This document shows, in pieces, positions 52,067 through 59,921 of a stretch of 64,000 nt of DNA. The stretch lies in assembly GCA_937902665.1 (NCBI GenBank), contig CALELM010000089.1:1-64000 (forward strand), in the 5' to 3' direction. The position numbers and the translations under genes are program-made. The DNA comes from an uncultured Selenomonadaceae bacterium. Its GTDB lineage: Bacteria > Bacillota > Negativicutes > Selenomonadales > Selenomonadaceae. Position 1 is the first letter of the stretch. Each line of letters begins with the position of its first letter. Under the pieces are notes generated by a model. It was given only the letters and a program-made list of their open reading frames with translations, searched no databases and was not told where the DNA came from.

Positions 52067-52471
52067 ATGAGCGGCACATATAAGGATTTAGCCCTGCTAT
52101 TGGAGCAGGCGGCGGAGTTGGTGCGGCGGCAGGCTGAGGAAAACGAGGCACTACGGCTCAAAGAGCAAGAGCATGAGCAGGCCCGCCGTAAATATGGTAT
52201 GCTGGCGGATTTGCCAGACGTTATCACGGCCAAAGAAATAGCGGCTTTTCTGAGGATAAACCAAAACACTGTATATGAAATGTTCAAGGCAGGGAAGATA
52301 AAGAGCTTTGGCGGAGGTGCTAACGGGAAGTCTATCCGCTGCATGAAGGTGGATTTTATTGAATGGCTGGATAGAGAACGCAACCAGTCGCAACAGGAAG
52401 AAAGTACCACGGATACATACGAAATGCCCATACAGATAACCAAAGGGGCAAGACGGCTGCAAGTGGTATAA
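52067..52471 (+). CDS. Excisionase-like helix-turn-helix protein
   Basis: The 134-residue protein has an N-terminal coiled coil (about 5-45) and a MerR/excisionase HTH_17 domain (DVITAKEIAAFLRINQNTVYEMFKAGKIKSFGGG ... VDFIEWLDRE). It begins after AAAGGAGG. It may control excision or early transcription. Confidence 0.82.
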   Translation: MSGTYKDLALLLEQAAELVRRQAEENEALRLKEQEHEQARRKYGMLADLPDVITAKEIAAFLRINQNTVYEMFKAGKIKSFGGGANGKSIRCMKVDFIEWLDRERNQSQQEESTTDTYEMPIQITKGARRLQVV

Positions 52472-52485
52472 GGGAGGTTACGATT

Positions 52486-52740
52486 ATGGCTATGGAAACT
52501 TTACACAAGGCATATTTCTTCAAGACTGAGCAGGATAAGAACCTAAACCGAGCATTTATTTTGCACTGGATGGTGGACGAGGAAAAAGACCGCGGAGGCT
52601 TTTCTATTGTACAGCCTAGCATTGACGATGAAGGAGTGATTGTTATAACAAAATACATTTGCGCGGCGGAAGGCGATTTTTTCGACATGGTGCGTATGAT
52701 GAAGTTAATGATTGACCCTGTGGAGATGATTGTGGAATGA
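52486..52740 (+). CDS. Hypothetical phage protein (84 aa)
   Basis: Acidic protein with MAMETLHKAYFF at its start and a C-terminal helix. ATG 52486 follows GGGAGG by 8 nt. The first 17 bp of the coding start are identical to those of the gene at 53053. No family recognised. The next gene overlaps by 4 bp (ATGA). Confidence 0.7.
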   Translation: MAMETLHKAYFFKTEQDKNLNRAFILHWMVDEEKDRGGFSIVQPSIDDEGVIVITKYICAAEGDFFDMVRMMKLMIDPVEMIVE

Positions 52741-53045
52741 GAAAAATGAAATTTCATGCAAGACGTGGAGTCGCTTGCTTAGTGCTTGCGGCAGCGGCAT
52801 TGCTTTTTTGCGGCATGTATAAGGATGATCATGTGCTTGTAGAAGATGTGTACACCGTCAAGGGAGGTGACACGCTTTGGGGTATATCTGAAGATTATCT
52901 CAAGAAGGAAACTGGAGGGAGGCGCTATATCCTTGAGTTTAAAGATGACATTAAAGAGCTTAACCCGTGGCTGGTCGATACGAAAGAGCAGATTCAGCCG
53001 GGAGACTCAATAACGATCAGGTATTGGGTGAAGAAATCAGAGTAA
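52737..53045 (+). CDS. LysM-domain membrane-anchored protein
   Basis: The 102-residue protein has a basic start, one membrane helix (about 12-28), and a LysM domain (YTVKGGDTLWGISEDYLKK ... LNPWLVDTKEQIQPGDSITI). LysM binds peptidoglycan, so it may face the periplasm. It overlaps the previous gene by 4 bp. A role in superinfection or lysis is a guess. Confidence 0.82.
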   Translation: MRKMKFHARRGVACLVLAAAALLFCGMYKDDHVLVEDVYTVKGGDTLWGISEDYLKKETGGRRYILEFKDDIKELNPWLVDTKEQIQPGDSITIRYWVKKSE

Positions 53046-53052
53046 GGAGAAT

Positions 53053-53544
53053 GTGGCTATGGAAACTTTAGAAGATATCAAGGCAAAAGCAAGGCAGAAA
53101 GTCGAGGCTGAAACTACGGACACAGACAGCTACACCGGCCAAATTGGCATGATGCTGCTTTCATGGATTGATTACGCGGATAATGCGGCGGAGCTGATCC
53201 TGACGGATGGCAAGACCGTTAAGGGAGCGTTTGAGGCTATCAGAGAATACGCAAGAGCGCACAGCACAAGAAATTATGCTTGTGTGCCACCGACAAAGGC
53301 AATGGAGCTGATACTGGAATATTTTGGGCAGGAAGAACCGCAAGCCGTCATTGAGGGCGGCCTCATGTACAAAGTAATGATGGATGAGGCGGCAAAATTC
53401 AAACCCTATGGGATGGAAACTCCGAAAAGCGAGGCAGTTACAAGTCAAAGTGAACAAAATCCGCAACCGGTTGCGGAAGAAGCAAAGCCACGAAATGACC
53501 TGTCAGCATTGAGTGCATTGAGTTTGGAGGATTTGGGATTATGA
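53053..53544 (+). CDS. PcfK-like protein
   Basis: The 163-residue protein resembles PcfK, first found on pCF10-like plasmids and frequent in phages next to PcfJ, which follows here with a 4-bp overlap. The C-terminal third is Gln/Pro/Glu-rich and contains the 16-bp palindrome at 53461-53476 (encoding PQPVAE in frame). GTG 53053 is chosen because the first codons copy those of the gene at 52486; ATG 53059 is possible. Function unknown. Confidence 0.75.
   Translation: MAMETLEDIKAKARQKVEAETTDTDSYTGQIGMMLLSWIDYADNAAELILTDGKTVKGAFEAIREYARAHSTRNYACVPPTKAMELILEYFGQEEPQAVIEGGLMYKVMMDEAAKFKPYGMETPKSEAVTSQSEQNPQPVAEEAKPRNDLSALSALSLEDLGL
53461..53476. repeat. 16-bp palindrome, copy 1 (in PcfK-like gene)
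   Basis: CCGCAACCGGTTGCGG, perfectly self-complementary, in frame for PQPVAE. Confidence 0.9.
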
Positions 53545-55211
53545 GCAAAGAGAATGTACCACAAACCATTCCACAAGTGATGGAACACTTCAACAAGCTG
53601 GCAGATGAACCGGAGATATTACAAAAGGTACGCGACCAGCTGCCTACCCACTTTTTTGTAAATGAGCCGGATGTGCGATATCACGCATGGTGCAGTCATT
53701 GCGGTGAGTGGGTGTATTTGGACAAATCCCGCCACCAAGCTGTGGTATCCTGCCCGAACTGCGAGACAAAGGGCAATGTGATTCACACATGGCGCGGCTA
53801 TAAGCACCTAACCGATAAAATCCTCATGTATGTATACGGAAAGTCCACCAAATCCCCAGCGGATACAATAACGGCTAGGGCTATCTATATGGAAATCAAA
53901 TGGTATCAAGAAAACGAAGTGCATAGCTACCCACTGCCGTGGGATGTTGAACCATACGCCGCCGTGGATAGCTATTATGTCTTTGTGTATGGACAGGGGG
54001 CGGCACAGGCAAAAAATATTTATAAATGCAGCGCTTATTGGGCGGGTTGCGAGGAGCTTTTATTAAACAAGAGAATTATCCCAAGGTTTAGCCGGTATAT
54101 GAACGCTGTATATGGCTATACCAACAATATAGAGTTGATAATGGACAATAATAGCGTGGATGAAGCGGTACAGGGAACGCCTTTTCAATATGTTTGGGAT
54201 GAAGTTGGCGGCTATTTCACTGACAGGGGCAATGATGGGGCCTATGTGAGACTCTTTGACACCACCGCAAAACACCCGTTTGCTGTGGAAATGCTGGCAA
54301 AGATGGGCAGCCCAACCCGTGATTGGCTGTATAAACTGACCGAGGGCGGGCGTACAGCGGGCAGCTTGCTTAACTGGAAGGGCAAGACCATGAATAAGGT
54401 GCTGAAATACCCTTTACGCAAAGAGGAAAAATACTGGCTAAGAACAGTGGGGGAGATAAGAACCCCAGCGGATGTACTCTTTGGTACATGGCGATGGCTA
54501 AAAATAATAGGCGAAAACAACATAACATTGTCAGAAATCGAAAGGTTCAAAATGAGGCAGGCGGATTTATACAAAGCCCGTGAGGTTGTCAATCTATACC
54601 GATTGACGAAATACCTTGTCAGGCAGCAGGAAAAGCACCAAGACCATACCATCACATTGGATTTATATGCTGACTATATCGACGATTGCAGGGCTTTGGA
54701 GATTGACATGACCAAGAAAAGCAACTTTATGCCCAAGGATTTGATTGAGTCACACACCACTATACGGCATGAAGTCCAGTTGCGGAGGGATTTGGAATAT
54801 GAGGAACGCCGCCGCAAGGAAAGCCGTAGCCAGAGGCGGGCGGCAGGGAGCAAAAACCGGCAGTACAAAAAGCTCAGGAAAAAGATATTGCAGAAATACG
54901 CCTTTGAGGCTGACGGGATGATGATTTATGTTCCCAAAAAGTTGGAAGAGCTGATAGATGAAGGGATTGCAATGCACTCATGTGTTGCCACCTATGTGGA
55001 TCGAGTGGCCGCCGGCAGCACCATAGTGGTATTTATTCGCTCACAGACAGACCACAAACAGCGTATAGGCACCATGGAGATAAGCAAGGACGGCAGTTAC
55101 ATAGTGCAGGCCCGTGCCAAGTATAACAGGAACCTACCGCCGGAAGCAGATGCCTTTGTGCAGAAGTTCCGAAAAGCCAAAATTGATAATACTGGGAGGA
55201 AAACAGCGTAA
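53541..55211 (+). CDS. PcfJ-like protein
   Basis: The 556-residue protein has an N-terminal zinc-ribbon-like segment (CSHCGEWVYLDKSRHQAVVSCPNCE, about residues 50-75), a long middle region, a basic stretch (RRRKESRSQRRAAGSKNRQ), and the C-terminal PcfJ core (EGIAMHSCVATYVDRVAAGSTIVVFIRSQ ... IVQARAKYNRNLPPEADAFVQKF). PcfJ-PcfK pairs are common in Firmicutes prophages; the role is unknown but DNA-related by context. Confidence 0.87.
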   Translation: MSKENVPQTIPQVMEHFNKLADEPEILQKVRDQLPTHFFVNEPDVRYHAWCSHCGEWVYLDKSRHQAVVSCPNCETKGNVIHTWRGYKHLTDKILMYVYGKSTKSPADTITARAIYMEIKWYQENEVHSYPLPWDVEPYAAVDSYYVFVYGQGAAQAKNIYKCSAYWAGCEELLLNKRIIPRFSRYMNAVYGYTNNIELIMDNNSVDEAVQGTPFQYVWDEVGGYFTDRGNDGAYVRLFDTTAKHPFAVEMLAKMGSPTRDWLYKLTEGGRTAGSLLNWKGKTMNKVLKYPLRKEEKYWLRTVGEIRTPADVLFGTWRWLKIIGENNITLSEIERFKMRQADLYKAREVVNLYRLTKYLVRQQEKHQDHTITLDLYADYIDDCRALEIDMTKKSNFMPKDLIESHTTIRHEVQLRRDLEYEERRRKESRSQRRAAGSKNRQYKKLRKKILQKYAFEADGMMIYVPKKLEELIDEGIAMHSCVATYVDRVAAGSTIVVFIRSQTDHKQRIGTMEISKDGSYIVQARAKYNRNLPPEADAFVQKFRKAKIDNTGRKTA

Positions 55212-56260
55212 TGGAAGATATGGAAGTAATGCCGGTGGCGGCAGAAAATCAGGTAACAGAACCCAATGAGCAGAAACTTGAACGACTGGCAACGGAAATT
55301 AACACTATAAAGGTGCAGGTGCAGCAGGTGGTACAGAATGGCACCCTTGAAATTGGGCGGCGGCTCATTCAGGCAAAAGCGGCAGTGCCACATGGGTGCT
55401 GGGGGCAATGGCTCAAAGAAAAGGTGGACTATTCGGAACGCACGGCGCAAATGCTTATTGCCACTTATGAGAGATTCGGCAACGACCAGCAGAAATTATT
55501 TGGTAAGAGTGCGGATCCGGAGCTAGTGGCACAGCTGAACCGTTCCCAAATGTTCGCCCTCATGTCTATCAAGAATGAGGATGATTGTGTGGCTTTCATG
55601 GAAAAGCACAAAGAAGAACTGCCGGACATGTCCAAGAGAGAGTTGGAGCAGGCCATAAAGGAACGTGACCAAGCCCAAAAAGATTTGGAGGCATGGCGCA
55701 ACAAGTGCGATAACCTCACCGATACAGCCAACAAGGCCACCCAGCGGGCGGAAAAGCTCAAAGCCGAACTGGCCAAACTGAAAGCAGATACAGCGGCAGG
55801 CAACGACGAATTGGACAAGCTCAAAGAAGAAAATGAAACCCTGCAAAGATCCCTTGAACTGGAAAAACGCAACGCCTCAGATGCTTATCACGATACAGAG
55901 GAGGCCCAGCGGCAACTTTGTGAGGAGCGCACCAAGTATGAGGAGCAGTTAAAAGCATTGAAAGAGGCAAGGGAGACTACCGAAAACGAGGAGCTAAAGC
56001 GGTTGCAGGTGGAAATTGCCGTCAGCGCGGGCAAAATTAAGCAGTTGGAGCAACAACTGGAAGAAGCAGCAAAACCGCAACCGGTTGCGGCACCACCGGA
56101 GAAAACCAAAGAGGAAAAAGATTTTGCAAGGCACTTTGAAAACTGCAAAGCCGAATTTACACAGCTTATCAATACTATGGGGGCTATCAACGAAAACCAA
56201 GATAAATACCGTGAGGCAACCCGTAAATTGCTGGGGATTATGTCACAACTGATTGGATAA
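55211..56260 (+). CDS. DUF3102 coiled-coil protein
   Basis: The 349-residue protein has an N-terminal DUF3102 region (about 20-110, EINTIKVQVQQVVQNGTLEIGRRLIQAKAAVPHG and WLKEKVDYSERTAQMLIATYERF), then a long coiled coil (about 140-280), and a linker with the palindrome copy at 56075-56090 (PQPVAA). DUF3102 proteins are often DNA-associated in phages. It starts at the last base of the preceding stop. Confidence 0.82.
   Translation: MEDMEVMPVAAENQVTEPNEQKLERLATEINTIKVQVQQVVQNGTLEIGRRLIQAKAAVPHGCWGQWLKEKVDYSERTAQMLIATYERFGNDQQKLFGKSADPELVAQLNRSQMFALMSIKNEDDCVAFMEKHKEELPDMSKRELEQAIKERDQAQKDLEAWRNKCDNLTDTANKATQRAEKLKAELAKLKADTAAGNDELDKLKEENETLQRSLELEKRNASDAYHDTEEAQRQLCEERTKYEEQLKALKEARETTENEELKRLQVEIAVSAGKIKQLEQQLEEAAKPQPVAAPPEKTKEEKDFARHFENCKAEFTQLINTMGAINENQDKYREATRKLLGIMSQLIG
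56059..56090. repeat. 16-bp palindrome, copy 2, with 16-bp upstream flank (in DUF3102 gene)
   Basis: The palindrome is at 56075-56090. The preceding 16 bp (from 56059) are also shared, base for base, with copy 3. Confidence 0.92.
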
Positions 56261-56278
56261 AGGAAGGGGCTGGATATC

Positions 56279-56557
56279 ATGTATGATGCGTGTGATCTGC
56301 CCAGCCCTGTTGTGCGGGACAGCAAAAGCAGCGTAAGCACCTATTCAGAATTAGATTGGGTATACCGGGTACGGGAGGAGCTGGACGAGGCCCTAGCCGC
56401 CGAAACGTGGGCAGAAAAAGGGGAGGAGATTGTGGATGCCATTACGGTGTGTGTTTCGTGGTTAGAGACATTAGGCTTTACCGAACATGCACGGGCGGAG
56501 CTTTTCCGGAGAGTCAACGCAAAGAACCAAGCCCGGGGATATATGGAGGAAAAATGA
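56279..56557 (+). CDS. MazG-like nucleotide pyrophosphohydrolase (92 aa)
   Basis: A small all-alpha MazG-like protein with REELDEALAAETW and EEIVDAI, giving the metal-binding EEXXE...EXXD pattern. In phages these enzymes alter nucleotide pools or (p)ppGpp. It overlaps the next gene by 4 bp. Confidence 0.8.
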   Translation: MYDACDLPSPVVRDSKSSVSTYSELDWVYRVREELDEALAAETWAEKGEEIVDAITVCVSWLETLGFTEHARAELFRRVNAKNQARGYMEEK

Positions 56558-56715
56558 GAACTTTGTTTTATGAGCATAGCGCGGAAATGGCCTATATAAA
56601 ACTTGAGAGCATAGACGGGCAGCTAAAAAAAGCAGGCCGGAGGCGTAGAAGAATAGGCAAAGCCGAATTAAAAAGAAGATTACTCAAAGATTTGGCACGA
56701 AAACAGGAGGAATGA
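56554..56715 (+). CDS. Small basic protein (53 aa)
   Basis: ATG 56554 overlaps the MazG-like stop (ATGA). The 53-residue product has an acidic-neutral N-part and a Lys/Arg-rich helix (RRRRRIGKAELKRRLLKDLARKQEE). It may bind nucleic acid. Not recognised. Confidence 0.6.
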   Translation: MRTLFYEHSAEMAYIKLESIDGQLKKAGRRRRRIGKAELKRRLLKDLARKQEE

Positions 56716-56858
56716 TTTATGAGCGGTATTTGTACAAGACACGGTGGTTTTGGCGTTTTGGTACTGGCATGATACGAGGAAAGGAAAATAGGCATAAGAA
56801 AAGCCCCATAGCTGCAAACTATGGGGCATTGCTGGGAAGTCCAGCAAAGTGGCTATAA
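56712..56858 (+). CDS. Possible small aromatic-rich protein (48 aa)
   Basis: ATG 56712 overlaps the previous stop; a 17-codon frame from ATG 56719, better spaced from AGGAGG, competes. The 48-residue version begins MIYERYLYKTRWFWRFGTG. Neither choice is secure. Confidence 0.35.
   Translation: MIYERYLYKTRWFWRFGTGMIRGKENRHKKSPIAANYGALLGSPAKWL
56803..56827 (+). repeat. Perfect hairpin before the HUH region
   Basis: GCCCCATAG pairs with CTATGGGGC (9 bp, 7-nt loop). No T run follows, so it is not an ordinary terminator; it may stall or mark the end of the preceding transcript. Confidence 0.5.
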
Positions 56859-57031
56859 GAAACTTCCATATAAATTATAGCACACTTTCCAAAAACCTAC
56901 AATAATATAGCGTCTGACAGGTACGGGTGAAAGTCCCGTTAGCGGGTTCATCAAGGCGTTAATAATTCACGCATAGAGTAATACAATAAGATTTTATAAA
57001 ATATATAATCCTATGATGGGGTGAGAGAGTC
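56859..57031 (+). promoter_or_regulatory. Structured non-coding region, candidate replication origin
   Basis: No gene fits. Three short blocks CGGG (56924-56927), CCCG (56935-56938) and CGGG (56943-56946) permit two exclusive hairpins, ACGGG-TGAAAGT-CCCGT or CCCG-TTAG-CGGG. AT-rich DNA (AATAATATAG, TTTTATAAAATATATAATC) lies on both sides. It directly precedes an HUH protein gene, whose family nicks hairpin origins. This is inference. Confidence 0.4.
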
Positions 57032-57883
57032 GTGCCATACATTCAGAAAAACAGAGAAACAAGAGATAAAAAAATAATAGTCATAGACAAGTATTACAGT
57101 TTCATGGCAAGACCTAAGGGAAAGAAGCTGAAAGAGATTAGAAATCCCAAAGAGAATGTGTCCCCGGAGGATTTGAAAAAGAGAAACCGGAGAAGGGCCA
57201 CGGAAAGAGTTGCCTTGATGATTGCCAATAACTTTGTAGAGGGCAGCCCTTACCTGACTGTGACCTATGACAAAGAAAATCTGACAGCCGGGGAAGAACT
57301 GGAAACGAGAGTCAAGAAGGATTTGAGAAATTTTGAGGACAGGCTGAAAAGATTTTATAAAAAGCAGGGGGTAGAGCTGAAATATGCCGCCACTGTGGAA
57401 AATGTGATGCCGGGGAGAGGCCGCGCCCATGCGCATTTGATTTTATCCATCTTGCCGGAAGTAAAAACGGATCGAGAGTATGAGAGGATTTTTACCAAGA
57501 TTTGGGGCAAGGGGCATGTGAGAGTAGAGCAATATGGTGGAGAGGCAACGGATGCCACAAGACTGGCAGCATATTTCATGAAACAGGAAAAAGCTGACGG
57601 CGGGGCAAGAATGAATTTTTCCCGCAACTGTGACCCCCCAGCAGAGAAGAAAAGAGAAATTCGCCGCTCAGAGAGTTTTTCCCACCGCATAAATGTGCCC
57701 AAGGGGTACTTTGTGAATAAAGAGCTGACTTTCAAAGGCTTAACGGATGGAGGTTACCCATGCCAGCATATTGTGCTAGAGCAGTGTGAAGAAACTGACC
57801 GCCGTATCTATGACATGAAACAAGGCAAATACATGGAAACGACCTGTCACCAACCAAAAGGCAGAGATTATTTCAAAGGATGA
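57032..57883 (+). CDS. HUH endonuclease, rolling-circle Rep-like phage replication protein
   Basis: The 283-residue protein has a basic N-terminus, the HUH motif in GRGRAHAHLIL (His-Ala-His, about residues 130-140) and a candidate tyrosine nucleophile in RLAAYFMKQEK about 50 residues later, as in Rep/ORF2-G2P-type proteins found in inoviruses, plasmids and some siphophages. It would nick a specific origin and start unidirectional replication. GTG 57032 follows GGGGTGAGAG. The structured region 56859-57031 is the obvious origin candidate. Confidence 0.75.
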   Translation: MPYIQKNRETRDKKIIVIDKYYSFMARPKGKKLKEIRNPKENVSPEDLKKRNRRRATERVALMIANNFVEGSPYLTVTYDKENLTAGEELETRVKKDLRNFEDRLKRFYKKQGVELKYAATVENVMPGRGRAHAHLILSILPEVKTDREYERIFTKIWGKGHVRVEQYGGEATDATRLAAYFMKQEKADGGARMNFSRNCDPPAEKKREIRRSESFSHRINVPKGYFVNKELTFKGLTDGGYPCQHIVLEQCEETDRRIYDMKQGKYMETTCHQPKGRDYFKG

Positions 57884-57905
57884 AACAAATTAGGAGGCAT
57901 AGCAA

Positions 57906-58100
57906 GTGATTGAATTAAAAAGCAACATGACACAAGCTGAGATTATTAGAGCAGAAAAGCAGCTGAAAGACCGCCGGGCAAAAGCCCTTGCAGATTTCAA
58001 GGCAGGGCGGAAAAAGTCAAGTGACACCATAGCTATCAAAAAGGCTATTGATGATATGCTGAAACTTTTGGCAAAGAAGAAAAAGAGGGTGCGTAAATGA
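57906..58100 (+). CDS. Small basic phage protein (64 aa)
   Basis: GTG 57906 behind AGGAGG. The product is helical and Lys-rich (LKDRRAKALADFKAGRKKSSDTIAIKKAIDDML), ending KKKKRVRK. It is 22 bp after the HUH gene. Not recognised. Confidence 0.6.
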   Translation: MIELKSNMTQAEIIRAEKQLKDRRAKALADFKAGRKKSSDTIAIKKAIDDMLKLLAKKKKRVRK

Positions 58101-58248
58101 CAGCATTGTGATTCTCTTAGTAATGGCTTTGTTCTATGGGGCAGGCAAAAATGAGCGTATACAGAAATGGAGGGCACGCCGTGAAAATCAAAGATTATAT
58201 AAGGCTGAGAAAGATTACGGAATTGCGCCGCGCCGGTGGAAAGGTTAA
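58097..58248 (+). pseudogene. Small membrane protein frame, start apparently displaced by frameshift
   Basis: ATG 58097, overlapping the previous stop, opens only four codons (MTAL-stop). A frame starting at GTG 58108, overlapping that stop, gives 46 residues: a hydrophobic stretch (ILLVMALFYGAG) then a basic helix. A single-base change near 58106 would join them into one plausible membrane-anchored protein. It may instead be translated by coupling. Not recognised. Confidence 0.4.
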
Positions 58249-58288
58249 TAAACCCAAACGGAAAAAGAGAAAGCGGGGCGGGCGGTAA
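58181..58288 (+). CDS. Very basic small protein (35 aa)
   Basis: GTG 58181 follows GGAGGG by 8 nt. The product is MKIKDYIRLRKITELRRAGG then a Lys/Arg tail. It overlaps the 46-residue frame out of phase by 68 bp, so one of the two may not be real. ATG 58151 is an alternative start. Confidence 0.4.
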   Translation: MKIKDYIRLRKITELRRAGGKVNKPKRKKRKRGGR

Positions 58289-58756
58289 ATGGAAAAAATA
58301 TGGTTTTGCCAAGAATGCCAAGTGATGATGGAGCGTCAAGAGGCAGGCTTTTATAAATGCCAGGTTTGCGGTGCAGAGGCGTGGCCGGATGGGGAAGCCC
58401 AGTATGAGGCGAACCATGCCAAGGCTACTCTTGCGGAAAAGGTGCACGGCACGTGGTTTTGTCAAAAGTGCCGGGTGCCAATGACACCGATTGACGAAGA
58501 TTTTTGCAAGTGCCCGGAATGTACGGCTGAGGTTTGGTATGGAAAGCCACAGCATGAAACGAGGGACGAACTACGGGAAATGATGGGGGAGACAGAGGAA
58601 TTTCCACACCTGCCACACAACTGTGATACCGGCATATTGTACGGTGGAAAGGCCGCAAGAGGCGGGGGAGGTGGCTCACATAGTAGGAATAACCGCAAGG
58701 CCAACCTGAACAAGCCTACAACCGCCCAGCTATATAAGAGATTGTGCGATAACTAA
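58289..58756 (+). CDS. Tandem zinc-ribbon protein
   Basis: The 155-residue protein has two repeated zinc-ribbon modules: WFCQECQVMM ... YKCQVCGAEAW (about 5-34) and WFCQKCRVPM ... CKCPECTAEVW (about 55-85), each with two Cys-X2-Cys knuckles. The C-terminal part has a Gly run and is basic. It starts just after the previous stop. It may bind DNA or proteins; function unknown. Confidence 0.75.
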   Translation: MEKIWFCQECQVMMERQEAGFYKCQVCGAEAWPDGEAQYEANHAKATLAEKVHGTWFCQKCRVPMTPIDEDFCKCPECTAEVWYGKPQHETRDELREMMGETEEFPHLPHNCDTGILYGGKAARGGGGGSHSRNNRKANLNKPTTAQLYKRLCDN

Positions 58757-58795
58757 GAAGGGGCGAAGATGGGACCTTTAAGGAGGAGTGAGAAT

Positions 58796-59290
58796 ATGAA
58801 AAAGCAGGCTTTGAGTGTATCAGTCAAGACCAAGAAAGATACTCAAATTTTTACAGTCAAGTGGAAGGAGGCAACCGGAGAGGAAAGGCAATGCAAGAGC
58901 ACGGATTTTCCACGGCCTGAGTTACTGGATACCTTAACGGCATTTTTGTCACTGATGCCGAATTATACAGGGATTCAGGCAGATAATATCAAATGGGCGG
59001 AAATAGCGGGCGGCAACTTTGAATACACCAAGGACGGGGAAGTTACATTGTCTTTGGGCGTGGCGGTAATTATCAAAGGCGTGGGCAGCTACACATTCAA
59101 ATCACCGGAGATGACTGTGAATTTAGAACACGCCGATATCAACACAGCCGAGGATTGGCGGGACAAATACAGTGCCCTGGCTAAATTCCTCCATGACGAA
59201 ATTATTTACTATGCCGAGGGAAAGCGTGCCCAGGGCACATTATTTGAACCCCAGGAAGAAGCAGCAAAACCGCAACCGGTTGCGGAATAA
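58796..59290 (+). CDS. Hypothetical phage protein (164 aa) ending in PQPVAE
   Basis: The protein looks globular (VSVKTKKDTQIFTVKWKEATGEE, LSLGVAVIIKGVGSYTFKSPEMTV) and ends KPQPVAE, encoded by the palindrome at 59270-59285, followed directly by the stop. ATG 58796 with GGAGGAG upstream is preferred over 58769. The last 32 bp before the stop are identical to 56059-56090 in the DUF3102 gene. Family not recognised. Confidence 0.7.
   Translation: MKKQALSVSVKTKKDTQIFTVKWKEATGEERQCKSTDFPRPELLDTLTAFLSLMPNYTGIQADNIKWAEIAGGNFEYTKDGEVTLSLGVAVIIKGVGSYTFKSPEMTVNLEHADINTAEDWRDKYSALAKFLHDEIIYYAEGKRAQGTLFEPQEEAAKPQPVAE
59254..59285. repeat. 16-bp palindrome, copy 3, with the same flank
   Basis: Identical to 56059-56090 over 32 bp; the palindrome is 59270-59285, five bases before the stop's end. 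Confidence 0.92.
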
Positions 59291-59360
59291 TCAAGGCTGA
59301 AAATATTGGCCGGGATTTCGCCACGCCAAGCGGGCGGCTGACTGGCAAGAAGTAAAATAA

Positions 59361-59411
59361 TTTGACACTTAAAAGCGGAGAGTGATATATTTAAGCCATA
59401 GGAGTGTACCT
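59361..59411 (+). promoter_or_regulatory. Promoter of late module, copy A
   Basis: TTGACA (59362-59367), 18-bp spacer, TATATT (59386-59391). It shares 40 of 52 positions with 62266-62317, including GTGATAT and CATAG-N-AGTGTA at the same spacing. Confidence 0.75.
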
Positions 59412-59448
59412 AAAAGGGTATCCGCTTAAACGCGGATGCCCCTTTTTT
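59398..59448 (+). ncRNA. Predicted ~50-nt transcript ended by hairpin, copy A
   Basis: From the promoter above, transcription would begin near 59398 and meet GGGTATCCGC-TTAAAC-GCGGATGCCC followed by TTTTTT at 59416-59448. So the promoter drives either a tiny RNA or an operon controlled by antitermination. The HNH gene begins at 59476. Confidence 0.55.
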
Positions 59449-59475
59449 ATTGCAGAATTTTAGGGGGTATGTCTT

Positions 59476-59778
59476 ATGGCAGCAATTCCAAAACACAAAC
59501 GGATCAAGAACCGCAAGACCATTCAGGCGGTGCGAAAAGATTATTGCGAGTATTGCGGCGGCAGGGCAACGGGTGAACCACACCACATGTTTACAGTTGG
59601 AAGTGGTGGTGGTGATGTAGAGTATAACATGGTTCAATTGTGCACGTGCTGCCATGTAGCAGTTCATGCAGGACACATTGAGCGTGATGAATTATTATCA
59701 ATCGTTGCAAGGCGTGAAGGGCTGACCGTGGACGAGGTGTATAGACTTAACAGGCGGGCTATGGGGTATGATGTGTGA
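59476..59778 (+). CDS. HNH endonuclease
   Basis: The 100-residue protein has zinc knuckles (CEYCGG, CTCCHVAVHAG) and the HNH-type GEPHHMFTVGSGGGDVEYNMVQLCTCCH core. In cos phages an HNH protein acts with terminase at packaging. It is the first gene after terminator/promoter copy A. Confidence 0.9.
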   Translation: MAAIPKHKRIKNRKTIQAVRKDYCEYCGGRATGEPHHMFTVGSGGGDVEYNMVQLCTCCHVAVHAGHIERDELLSIVARREGLTVDEVYRLNRRAMGYDV

Positions 59779-59921
59779 CTTCTCAGAGCTTTGGGCACCC
59801 CCGGGGTGCGTAGGTACTCCCCGGCGGATTCAGCTACACGGGTCTGCGATTCGCGGGCCTTGTCTGCGTGAAAATGAAAAAAACAGGTTGACAAACTGAC
59901 AAAAGGGAGGTGGCCGGAGGT
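59779..59921 (+). other. GC-rich gap with palindrome, candidate cos region
   Basis: Between HNH and the small terminase lies GCACCCC-C-GGGGTGC (59795-59809) followed by CTCCCCGG, then other C/G-rich stretches. The place and composition resemble cos sites next to HNH-terS. No direct proof. Confidence 0.4.

Noticed and set aside
56911..56946. Possible group II intron or riboswitch piece because of GGTGAAAGTCCC-like sequence
   Set aside because: No reverse transcriptase, no domain V-like hairpin and no known aptamer pattern could be found; kept only as a structured region.
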